Of a stretch of DNA of 64,000 bases, positions 1 to 8,087 are shown piece by piece. Where the stretch lies: assembly GCF_000317205.1 (NCBI RefSeq), contig NZ_AJLK01000078.1, forward strand, positions 1 to 64,000, read 5' to 3'. Under the pieces are notes generated by a model, which saw only the letters and a list, made by a program, of their open reading frames with translations, searched no databases and was not told the origin of the DNA. Both the position numbers and the translations under genes were made by a program. Each line of letters starts with the position of its first letter. Position 1 is the stretch's first letter. Origin of the DNA: Fischerella muscicola PCC 7414 (lineage in GTDB: Bacteria; Cyanobacteriota; Cyanobacteriia; Cyanobacteriales; Nostocaceae).

Positions 1-100
1 TTTCGAGGTTTGGAGTGATTTGATCATTTGTGTGTACACGGCGGTAGCCAAGGAGAGGGAAAGATTTTTGCCTAGCAAAAAGCGAGGGTGAGGTTCAGTC

Positions 101-511
101 TTATGGTTCCTCTGGTAAGCTGTTCAGATAAATATTAAAATCAACTAAAATCTGTGTATCATCGCCACTTTGCTGTTGTATTTTTCCAGCCGCTAAAGCA
201 CGACGGTCTAATAAGCTTTCCACAGCCTGTCTAGCATTAGTGCCACGCTTGAGAGTGAACAACAAAGTGTCGCTTGTGCAATCATCATTTCTACTCACAG
301 CAGCACAAACTACAGGATAATTCTGGAGTGTCCCAGAAATAATATTTTTAAGACTTCCATTGTCGTAATTCTTTTGAAATCTGTATGCTACATGCTGACA
401 ACGCACAAAAGGAGTCAAATCACAAGAGAAGTAGTTACTGCTAACCCAACGAATCATCGGTATCCTTCTGCCATTCTGGAAATAATGCATACTCAAATTT
501 TCATAATTCAT
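101..511 (-). CDS. COP23-domain protein, N-terminally truncated
   Basis: The 136-residue product matches the cyanobacterial COP23 (circadian oscillating protein) pattern: IPMIRWVSSNYFSCDLTP near residue 17, then TPFVRCQHVAYRFQ, VVCAAVSRNDDCTSDTLLFTL and a C-terminal region rich in short helices. The family normally has a signal peptide and about 40 more residues, including an N-terminal Cys segment. Both are missing here. The first ATG (511) lies inside a heptanucleotide repeat, and a TGA stop stands two codons upstream in frame, so no longer start exists. The ATG at 490 is an alternative. It lies 21 bp after the amidase stop on the same strand. COP23 function is poorly known (membrane-associated, clock-regulated). 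This copy is probably a decayed remnant; family assignment is good, functionality doubtful. Confidence 0.65.
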   Translation of the reverse strand: MNYENLSMHYFQNGRRIPMIRWVSSNYFSCDLTPFVRCQHVAYRFQKNYDNGSLKNIISGTLQNYPVVCAAVSRNDDCTSDTLLFTLKRGTNARQAVESLLDRRALAAGKIQQQSGDDTQILVDFNIYLNSLPEEP

Positions 512-532
512 AATTCATAATTCATAATTCTT
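502..532. repeat. Heptanucleotide tandem repeat (ATAATTC)n
   Basis: About four to five head-to-tail copies of ATAATTC sit between the amidase stop and the COP23 remnant. They supply the remnant's apparent start codon. This is a short tandemly repeated repetitive (STRR) sequence of the kind found in heterocystous cyanobacteria. Confidence 0.85.
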
Positions 533-1882
533 CTACATCAATCCTGCTGATTCATACAGGCGTTTAAGCATTGCCATGATCTTGTCACCATAATTTAAAT
601 CTGCTGACCACCGTCCTGATAATTGACCTACCAGGGGGGCGATACCACGTGTGACGAAGCGAAATCTTGGATCTACTACATCCTGTACCAGAGGTTCTAA
701 GCTGGCGTAAGCTTTCAAGTGTTGGACATGCGCCCTGACTCCAATTCTGGCACTCTCAAAAGTTGCTGCTTGGCTACCTCCGCCAATTGTCCCTAATCCT
801 GCAAAGTTATTTTGCTCTGGTTTGATATCATCGCCAAAGCGTAAAAAACCAGTTTCTACACACATTTGGCAGAAAGCTATATCATAGTTAACTCCCTCGA
901 TCGCGGCTTCTTCGCGGTAGAGTTTGGCGATGTCAGGAAACCGCACTAAAGCATTTTCATTATTATTTTTGAGAAATATCTGTAACTGTACTTCTGAAGC
1001 GTTACCATGAGACATGATTTTGTCAATTTGTCCAGAGCAAATTAATAAATTGGAACGTAAAGATACAGTACGACTGGCACTATCCCAACTGACAGAAACA
1101 TTAAATTCTCGCAGTTCAATTGCTTTGACATAAACAATTCGCCGATAGGTAATACGGCGGACATTGGGTGCTTTGGACAGATCAATTTGTAAGCGATCTA
1201 CTAAGTCAATGGGGATGTAAGCATTACCGTCAACTAATATCCCTTGCTCGGAATATTTTTGTCCGTTAATGTTAATATTAATTGCTGGATATGTTGCTTC
1301 CTCCCCTTCTGAACCAGAGTCAACAGTACGACTCCAAGCAGCAAGTCCATCAGCTATTCCTAAGGCAAAATCACGGCGGCGGTTTTGTAGCAAAGTCCGA
1401 TCTTCTGGATTACTCAAAAAACCAACTTGCATTAACAAAGCAGGCGCTTTTGTTTGGCGGCAAAATGCTAAACTACCTAAGCCTGAATTTGTATCTGGTT
1501 TCACCCCTCGGTTAGGTAGTTGCGTCACACGGCGTAGCAACCCCATTAATACCAATTGTGCATTGCTTTTGCGTTCATCATTGTTGGCAATGTAAAAGAC
1601 GCTAGCCCCACGCACAGAAGGGCTGCTAGCAGCGTCAGTATGAATTTCTAGGGCGACATCACCGCGACGCACACGAGAATTGATCCATTCGATTGTTTGC
1701 TTGGCACTCAAGTCATCGGGAACCGATAAAACTTCAAAACTTCGCGCCCTCAGTTCTGTCACAATTAAATCGCGCAATAAAATCATTTCTCTGGCTTCTG
1801 TCGTCCCAGCTGCAACTGAACCTGGATCAATTCCACCTGTTTCTTTGCCTCCGTGGGCTGCGGAAAGAAAAATACGTCCCAT
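533..1882 (-). CDS. N-acetylmuramoyl-L-alanine amidase with C-terminal glucosaminidase domain
   Basis: Peptidoglycan hydrolase of 449 residues. Residues 1-185 form an Amidase_3 domain, with the expected zinc ligands visible as H10 (SAAHGG), E29 (TTEAREM) and H81 (LEIHTDA). Residues about 198-280 resemble a copper-amine-oxidase-N-like stalk domain (GILVDGNAYIPI). Residues 290-449 resemble a glucosaminidase (FCQMCVETGF, candidate catalytic E343; NNFAGLGTIGGG). The residue expected to be the catalytic Glu of Amidase_3 is Gln152 (ALLMQVGFLSN, codon CAA), so amidase activity may be lost while the glucosaminidase could remain active. There is no signal peptide at the ATG; a start this close to the first strand (MGRIFLSAAHGG) appears normal for this cyanobacterial group. 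The COP23 remnant follows on the same strand. Confidence 0.88.
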   Translation of the reverse strand: MGRIFLSAAHGGKETGGIDPGSVAAGTTEAREMILLRDLIVTELRARSFEVLSVPDDLSAKQTIEWINSRVRRGDVALEIHTDAASSPSVRGASVFYIANNDERKSNAQLVLMGLLRRVTQLPNRGVKPDTNSGLGSLAFCRQTKAPALLMQVGFLSNPEDRTLLQNRRRDFALGIADGLAAWSRTVDSGSEGEEATYPAINININGQKYSEQGILVDGNAYIPIDLVDRLQIDLSKAPNVRRITYRRIVYVKAIELREFNVSVSWDSASRTVSLRSNLLICSGQIDKIMSHGNASEVQLQIFLKNNNENALVRFPDIAKLYREEAAIEGVNYDIAFCQMCVETGFLRFGDDIKPEQNNFAGLGTIGGGSQAATFESARIGVRAHVQHLKAYASLEPLVQDVVDPRFRFVTRGIAPLVGQLSGRWSADLNYGDKIMAMLKRLYESAGLM

Positions 1883-1968
1883 TTACAGTATTTCCTCTGA
1901 TAAAATCTCAGTGTAAGTAATTGAATACATCATTATTGGCTTGGGAACAAGAATATAATAGATATGAG

Positions 1969-2046
1969 GAGTTAGTAGTTAGTAGTTAGTAGTTAGTTGT
2001 GGGTTGATAGCCATTAAACTACTATCCACTAACTACTATCCACTAA
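1969..2046. repeat. STRR heptad repeats upstream of dnaG
   Basis: Four overlapping copies of GTTAGTA are followed, after a short gap, by inverted-sense copies of the type CTACTATCCACTAA. They occupy the spacer between the divergent amidase and dnaG genes. They also extend the dnaG frame upstream without a stop, which makes a falsely early start possible. Confidence 0.8.
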
Positions 2047-2060
2047 CCTACTGGCTAAAT

Positions 2061-3992
2061 ATGTACACTCCCCGCCTACATCCAGATACTATAGAGGAAA
2101 TTAAACAACGGGCTGACATTTATGATGTCATTTCGGAATACGTTGTTTTACGCAGGCGTGGTAAAGATTTTGTGGGTTTGTGTCCTTTCCACGATGAAAA
2201 AACTCCCAGTTTTACTGTCAGCCCCACCAAGCAAATGTACTACTGTTTTGGCTGCCAAGCGGGGGGGAATGCGATCAAGTTTCTGATGGACTTGCACAAG
2301 CATTCTTTTGCGGAAGTGGTGCTGGATTTGGCACGGCGTTACCAAGTTCCTGTGCAAACTCTCGAACCAGAACAAAGACAGGAGTTACAACGGCAATTAT
2401 CGGAACGATCGCAACTTTACGAAATTCTCGCTTCTACTGCCCAATTTTATCAACATGCCCTCAAGCAACCCCAAGGACAAGTTGCCCTTGAGTATCTGCA
2501 ACAAAAGCGGCGATTGCAAGATGAGACTATTGTGCAGTTTAACTTGGGTTACGCTCCTGCGGCTTGGGAAACTCTCTACCGTTATTTAGTTGAAGATAAA
2601 CGCTATCCGGTACAGTTGGTGGAGAAAGCCGGGTTAATTAAACCCCGCAAAGAAAGCAGTGGCTATTATGATGTGTTTCGCGATCGCTTGATGATTCCGA
2701 TTCACGATGTCATGGGAAGGGTGATTGCTTTTGGCGGTAGAAGTTTAGGGGATGAGCAACCGAAGTATCTGAATTCACCGGAAACTGAGCTATTTAATAA
2801 GGGTAAAACTTTATTTGCCCTTCATCAAGCCAAAGCTGGTATTTCGCAAATGGATCAAGCTGTGGTGGTGGAGGGATATTTTGATGCGATCGCCCTCCAC
2901 GCAGCTGGAATCAATAATGCTGTTGCCTCTTTGGGTACTGCCCTCAGTATAGACCAAGTACGGATACTATTACGCTACACTGACTCTAAACAACTAATAC
3001 TGAATTTTGACGCTGACAAAGCTGGTAATATAGCTGCCGAAAGGGCGATTGGGGAAATTGCGGAACTGGCGTATAAGGGCGAAGTGCAACTTAAAATTCT
3101 CAACTTGCCTGATGGCAAAGATGCCGATGAATACTTGCATACTCATACATCCGCAGATTATCAACAACTGTTAGCGAAAGCACCTTTGTGGCTGAATTGG
3201 CAGATTCAGCAAATTGTTAAAGATCGAGACTTGAAGCAGGCTACAGATTTTCAACAAGTCTCGCAGCAATTAGTAAAATTACTGAAGAACATTAGTAATA
3301 TTGATACGCTAAACTATTACGTTTCTTATTGTGCGGAAATTTTAGCTTTAGGAGACGCTAGGCTAGTACCCTTGCGAGTTGAGAATCTTTTGACTCAAGT
3401 TTCACCTCAAAATAATATTAGAGGTATAACGCGATCGCACTACAAACCAACTCCAGAATTACATAAACAGACAAGTACAAAAACTCCTGCTACTTCAGAA
3501 AAGAGTTTGTTAGAACAAGCAGAAGCTTTGTTACTGCGAATATATCTGCATTGTCCGGAACACCGTCAAGCCATAAATGACGCTTTAGAAGAACGAGATT
3601 TGCAGTTTAGTCTTTCTCATCATCGGTTTTTGTGGCGACAAATTTTAGAACTTGCATCTGAGAGTTTAGAGGATGATTTAATTTCAACGGTACAAGACAG
3701 ATGCTTGGAGTTTCCTGAGGAAATGGCGTTGGTTTCCCATTTGTTTCAACTCAACGAAAGAAGTAAAAAAGAAATCTTACGTACTCCCCAAGTTGTACAG
3801 GCGACTACTGCTTGTATGGAGAGGGTTTTGAGAGAAAAACGCTATCGTCATTTCTTGGAGTTATGGGAACAAACTGATCCACAGACAGAACCCCAGAGAT
3901 GGCAATCTTATTATCAAGCTTTTTATGCAGAGAAGTTGCGGTTGCAAGAGTTAGATAAACAACGGCAGTTTTCTTTGACTGATTTGTTGTGA
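2061..3992 (+). CDS. dnaG: DNA primase DnaG
   Basis: Synthesises RNA primers for the replicative helicase and polymerase. The chosen ATG gives 643 residues beginning MYTPRLHPDTIEEIK, the normal family N-terminus; an ATG 57 bp upstream only adds repeat-encoded residues. The CHC2 zinc ribbon has C41, H44, C62 and C65. The catalytic core with the EGYFDAIALHAAG Toprim glutamate and the acidic DADKAG motif follows. The C-terminal third (from about residue 450) is the variable helicase-binding region. No rpoD or rpsU neighbour is present, unlike the enterobacterial macromolecular synthesis operon. Housekeeping gene; identification is secure. Confidence 0.97.
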   Translation: MYTPRLHPDTIEEIKQRADIYDVISEYVVLRRRGKDFVGLCPFHDEKTPSFTVSPTKQMYYCFGCQAGGNAIKFLMDLHKHSFAEVVLDLARRYQVPVQTLEPEQRQELQRQLSERSQLYEILASTAQFYQHALKQPQGQVALEYLQQKRRLQDETIVQFNLGYAPAAWETLYRYLVEDKRYPVQLVEKAGLIKPRKESSGYYDVFRDRLMIPIHDVMGRVIAFGGRSLGDEQPKYLNSPETELFNKGKTLFALHQAKAGISQMDQAVVVEGYFDAIALHAAGINNAVASLGTALSIDQVRILLRYTDSKQLILNFDADKAGNIAAERAIGEIAELAYKGEVQLKILNLPDGKDADEYLHTHTSADYQQLLAKAPLWLNWQIQQIVKDRDLKQATDFQQVSQQLVKLLKNISNIDTLNYYVSYCAEILALGDARLVPLRVENLLTQVSPQNNIRGITRSHYKPTPELHKQTSTKTPATSEKSLLEQAEALLLRIYLHCPEHRQAINDALEERDLQFSLSHHRFLWRQILELASESLEDDLISTVQDRCLEFPEEMALVSHLFQLNERSKKEILRTPQVVQATTACMERVLREKRYRHFLELWEQTDPQTEPQRWQSYYQAFYAEKLRLQELDKQRQFSLTDLL

Positions 3993-4331
3993 GGCTGTAG
4001 GAAAGCTAGAAATAATCATCTAGAGGTGCTTTTTTAAACGCAGAGGGACGCAGAGTCGGCGCAGAGGTTCGCAAAGTTTTTCCGAATTTCTAAGTTATAC
4101 TAATTTGCCAAAAGAATGCGACAGATAGGCCATCTTGTAGAGACGCGATTCATCGCGTCTTTATCCAAGGATGTGTTGCAATCATTAATTGAATTGGTAT
4201 TAGATAGATTGGTTCTGTCTATCGTTGTTATTCTCAGTAAAGTTTTGGAGTTCGCTGCTGCAAAATCTACATTTGTAATATTAGAATTTATTGTATTACA
4301 AACAGCAAATAAACTAAGGAATTTAAACTGT
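3993..4331. other. Spacer with dispersed repeats
   Basis: It contains a CGCAGAGG/GACGCAGAG repeat tract (about 4038-4072) also seen near 15830 and 59915, and the palindrome at 4141-4160. No convincing gene, terminator or RNA was found. Confidence 0.5.
4141..4160. repeat. Dispersed palindrome, AGACG family
   Basis: AGACGCGATTCATCGCGTCT has 9-bp arms around a TC centre. It belongs to the window-wide AGACG...CGTCT family (other copies at 24158, 24864, 33989, 42018 and 44947). Confidence 0.8.
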
Positions 4332-4559
4332 ATGCAGAAGGAACGTGTGCTGATAGTTGGTTTAGATGAACCGGAAGTTAGTGCTATTCGCGATCGCCTT
4401 GACTGCATAACAGTAGCTTATGAGTATCTACCTAATATTAAACTTGTGGAAGGCATGTCTTCAACATCATTGTATGAATATATTTACGTAACTCTTATAC
4501 CGATTCAAAAAATGTTTGCGATACATTCAGAGCTAATTCCCCTGCAAAGGTGCATCTAA
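4332..4559 (+). pseudogene. Remnant beginning MQKERVLIVGLDEPE (possible ATP-grasp-like N-terminus)
   Basis: A 75-codon frame starts at an internal ATG. The first 40 or so residues look genuinely coding: a beta-strand/turn start (RVLIVGLDEPEVSAIRDRL) and then LPNIKLVEG. From memory this resembles the start of a longer cyanobacterial ATP-grasp-like protein of about 280 residues. After VEG the frame loses protein character and runs into the 3' end of the metalloprotease gene on the other strand. The frame is open upstream to 4116, but that part contains the AGACG palindrome and reads as spacer. I infer a 5' fragment left by a deletion whose 3' part is absent here. Family assignment is tentative. 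Confidence 0.4.
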
Positions 4560-7466
4560 GACTTTCTTGATGCGATCGCGTGTCTCTAGTAAATGTGCTT
4601 TGGTATATTCATCTTCAGCACGGACATTATCCAGTTTCTCAGATAATTGTTTAAGTTTATACCAAGCTAGAGTCCGAGCATCTTCCGGGACATATTGTTT
4701 GCGCAACACCATTTCACTGAGAGTTTCCACGTATTGGCGTTGTATGCCTCGACGCAGGCTAGAAATTGTGATGGTTTTGCCTTCGGGTTTTAATACTTCT
4801 GTCCAAATGCCATTTTGGAGTGTATCAAATAATTCAGGCAATGTCAGGGAATTTTCGGCTTTATTTTTGAATTCCATGTCTTTGAGACGGGAGAGGCGAT
4901 CGCCTGAAAGCAAATCCCACAATACCAGACTCTGCATGAACAATACCAAATCATGAATTGGATAGTCTAGGCGACCGATACGGGGGCTACTACCCCAATG
5001 TCGCCAACGCGATGGTGCTAATTTGTTCAGTAAATCTGGTGAGAAGTTAAAGGCATCTTCAGCGAAAATATACTTTTGCAAAAGCGCTAATGCTTGCCGT
5101 TGTTTTTCTACTGGCACTGCTTTAAACGGTAGTTTTTGTTGTTTCTCACTAGGATGAACTCGATAAAAAGACTGTCCACCGATGTATTTTGTCGCGTAGT
5201 AAATGTTTTGGAAATAATTTCCCAGTACTGTACCAAACTGTTCTCTCATATCGCTATAACTATCGCCATCCATAGGAGGGCGTTTGTTCAGACGATCCCA
5301 CATGATCCGGGCATTTTCTAACTGCCACCGAGAATAAAGCAAGACATTATTGCTGTTATCCCAAGCGTCGGCAGTGGGATCTAGGTCATACATATCTTCA
5401 TCTGTGGCATAAGTCAATTCTGGCTGGTCAGATTTTTCGGCAATTTTATTCAAAAAGGGTTTCTCAGCTACGGGAGTTGTGGCTGGAAATTGGGTGTAGC
5501 CGTATTGAATTGCCCAGTCATCATAAGGCCCCACCATCTGAGGAAAATAATCTCCTTGTTTTTGATCTTGGGGTGCAATGTTGGGTGGAATATAGTCCAT
5601 TACTGAGGAAACCAGGCCCCTATTACGGGTAATATCTGTATTGTTTAGTTGTTCTGGTGTCAGCATAGTGCTACCGCGGAAGTTGTGGCGTAACCCCAGA
5701 GTATGTCCGACTTCGTGAGCAATAATTAACCTTAAATATTGATGGATATAATTTTTCACCTGTTCACTGCTAGGAGGTGCTGGTTGCAGGAGTCTCATTG
5801 CTAGAGAACCAAAGGCAAATTGGTTAGCAGCTTCCATTCCGTAACAAAGATCATACTCTCCAGCTAATTTTGATAAATGTTTGGCAAATAGCTTGCGCTT
5901 GGTTTGGTTTTTGTTCGCTTCTAAACCGTTGGCACAAAGCAAGCGATTGTGCATGAATGCTGTGAGGGAAGTCCTGGTTTGTCGTTCGTTTTCGTTGGGT
6001 TGGATAATTTGGCGATATTCACTTTTGAGGGCGCGGATAAAACTGGCATCTACTAAAATGCTGGCGTTCAAAATTTCTCCGGTCAGAGGATTAACGCGGG
6101 AAGGCCCCATGGCAAAATATCCATCGATGGTGTTGATCCAGCGAATTGTGTTGTAACGAATATCCGCAGGCTCCCATTTGGCGTTATCTGGCATTTGTTT
6201 GACTTGGATGGCATCTTTAAAACCAGCCGCCTCAAAGGCTTTGTTCCACATCAAGACGCCTTCAGTAATGGCAGAGCGGTATTCTAGGGGTACGGCGTTA
6301 TCTATCCAAAATACTATCGGTTTTTTGGGAGGAGAAATGGGGGCGTTGGGGTCTTGTTTTTCCAGATGCCAACGGTTGATATAGCGGACAAAGGGTTCTT
6401 TACGCTCGTCGTTGGATAAGTCTTGGTAGGCGGTGATAAAATAGCCGATGCGATCGTCTGCTAGCCGGGGTTGGTAATTGTTATTTGGGAGTTGAGAAAG
6501 ACTGTAGTGGACGCGCAAGGTAAAGCCACGGCTATCGGGTACGCTGATAAAGCCTAGTGTTTGGTCGCTGTCTTCTTCGTCTTCGTCGTCGCTACTACTG
6601 CCAGAGAAATTCATCACCGACTCAATTTCGACATTTTGCGGGAAAACTTTGGCGTTGCCAAAATAAGACTCATCGGCGCTTCCCGGTAATCCCAAGCTGG
6701 AGGTTAATCCTGCTAGATCTGTAAGTAGCAAATCACTGAGATCGATCAAAATAGATTTGCGTTGGGGATGAATGCTTTTAATTTCTATGGAGTAGAGAAC
6801 TGAATCACTAAAGGATCGGGCCAGCGATCGCGCCTGTGGATCTCCTTCACGGGTACGAAAATTGACGTTGCGAACAACAAAATTTAATTTTTTATCTACC
6901 TGTTGGAAATAAAATAAGAAATCCTGCAAAGGCATACCACTGTAGATGCCAGCTTCGCCAATCCCTGATTCTAAGGTTGCTGTGGCGAGAAAGTTTTTAT
7001 TTAGTTGTTCTGGTTTGATCTCTAGATATATCTTATTTTCGTCTTTGTTGCGGTACAGAGTAAATAAACCTTGCTGCTTTTGAGTATCTTTGATAACTTC
7101 GTTAAAGTCTTCCAAATCATCTTTTTTTGATGGTTTGGAAGTAGAATCAGGTTTTTCGTCTGGCTTTTCTGGCTTATCCTTATCTGGCTTTTCGGAGTCT
7201 TTCGCTATCAGTAGAAAAGGCTGCTGTCCAGTTTTTTTAGTATCTTGTACCCAAATAAAAGACTGGTGCTGGGATTTTTGATTGTTGATTACCCAAACTT
7301 TGGATAAGGGTAGAGGAGAAGACATGGGGATGGAAACACTGGGAGACACGGAGGCTGTTTCCCTCTTCTGATTCCCTACTTCTACAGCCAGTGTCTTGGC
7401 GTTAGCGATTACTATTCCTAAAAACAAACTATGTAAAGCAACAACATAAAAAGTTAGTCTCTTCAT
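4533..7466 (-). CDS. Secreted zinc-dependent metalloprotease (DUF5117/DUF4953 type)
   Basis: A 977-residue protein with an N-terminal signal peptide (hydrophobic residues 5-25 ending near ANAKTLA). A long Lys/Asp/Pro-rich low-complexity stretch (about 88-118, KDKPEKPDEKPD) follows. Residues 150-370 form the DUF5118/5117-like region, which contains an acidic insert (SSSDDEDEEDSD). The gluzincin/metzincin-like core has H584-E-x-x-H588-x-x-G-x-x-H594 followed by N, as in the extended HExxHxxGxxH zinc motif. The C-terminal 250 residues are the DUF4953-type region. It is probably periplasmic or outer-membrane associated, with substrate unknown. Its stop overlaps the convergent remnant at 4332-4559 by 27 bp. 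The large spacer upstream contains a GCCTGATATCAGGC palindrome. Confidence 0.88.
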   Translation of the reverse strand: MKRLTFYVVALHSLFLGIVIANAKTLAVEVGNQKRETASVSPSVSIPMSSPLPLSKVWVINNQKSQHQSFIWVQDTKKTGQQPFLLIAKDSEKPDKDKPEKPDEKPDSTSKPSKKDDLEDFNEVIKDTQKQQGLFTLYRNKDENKIYLEIKPEQLNKNFLATATLESGIGEAGIYSGMPLQDFLFYFQQVDKKLNFVVRNVNFRTREGDPQARSLARSFSDSVLYSIEIKSIHPQRKSILIDLSDLLLTDLAGLTSSLGLPGSADESYFGNAKVFPQNVEIESVMNFSGSSSDDEDEEDSDQTLGFISVPDSRGFTLRVHYSLSQLPNNNYQPRLADDRIGYFITAYQDLSNDERKEPFVRYINRWHLEKQDPNAPISPPKKPIVFWIDNAVPLEYRSAITEGVLMWNKAFEAAGFKDAIQVKQMPDNAKWEPADIRYNTIRWINTIDGYFAMGPSRVNPLTGEILNASILVDASFIRALKSEYRQIIQPNENERQTRTSLTAFMHNRLLCANGLEANKNQTKRKLFAKHLSKLAGEYDLCYGMEAANQFAFGSLAMRLLQPAPPSSEQVKNYIHQYLRLIIAHEVGHTLGLRHNFRGSTMLTPEQLNNTDITRNRGLVSSVMDYIPPNIAPQDQKQGDYFPQMVGPYDDWAIQYGYTQFPATTPVAEKPFLNKIAEKSDQPELTYATDEDMYDLDPTADAWDNSNNVLLYSRWQLENARIMWDRLNKRPPMDGDSYSDMREQFGTVLGNYFQNIYYATKYIGGQSFYRVHPSEKQQKLPFKAVPVEKQRQALALLQKYIFAEDAFNFSPDLLNKLAPSRWRHWGSSPRIGRLDYPIHDLVLFMQSLVLWDLLSGDRLSRLKDMEFKNKAENSLTLPELFDTLQNGIWTEVLKPEGKTITISSLRRGIQRQYVETLSEMVLRKQYVPEDARTLAWYKLKQLSEKLDNVRAEDEYTKAHLLETRDRIKKVLDAPLQGN

Positions 7467-8087
7467 CCGAAATGTCCCTGGCTGCGTTCATTATCTAATT
7501 TTTAATACTTGCAAGGCAAAGCTGCTGTGATTTCACTGTTGTTCTTACTATTGGCTGAGTGTCAAGGTATGTCAAAGTTCTTCTCCCGCACAAGCTTAGA
7601 CTATTGGCAGATCACAATCCCTACAACCGCCTGATATCAGGCAATAAACTTTTATGTTAGCTATCATTGACATTTTTTAGCTTTATTGCAATGTTTTACT
7701 GTAGTATTTTTGCTAACAACTGCGTCTGTAGCAAACTGTACCTATTATTTTTAGATTTGACCAAATTAAAGATACTGCGAGGATAGTGTCACAACTCAAT
7801 CAGATAGTTGGAGGTTAGTGAAAAACAAAAAACTTTTTAAGCAGACATTTTTGGGGAAATCGGAGGAGAAGTTGAGTCATACTATTTTCGATTGGGACAC
7901 TTTATCTGGGTATAGATTCTGTAAATCTATCTGTGACAATTATTTGTCAAATTGATGTCAAATTTAAATAAACTTATGTATTATTAAATACATTTTTTTC
8001 GGAAATTCGACAACTGTCTGGCTGGAGAAAAGTCCTGTACATATAACTAAATCATCAGCTGGTGTAATAGTATTAACGGATACATAT
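7467..8087. other. Divergent intergenic region with a palindrome
   Basis: An AT-rich region between the metalloprotease (minus) and pentapeptide-repeat gene (plus). It contains a perfect 14-bp palindrome, GCCTGATATCAGGC, at 7629-7642, a candidate operator. No gene was seen in it. Confidence 0.5.

Noticed and set aside
4100-4408. 102-codon minus-strand frame opposite the remnant at 4332
   Set aside because: Low-complexity Thr/Asn/Ser composition and overlap with the AGACG palindrome point to a chance frame.
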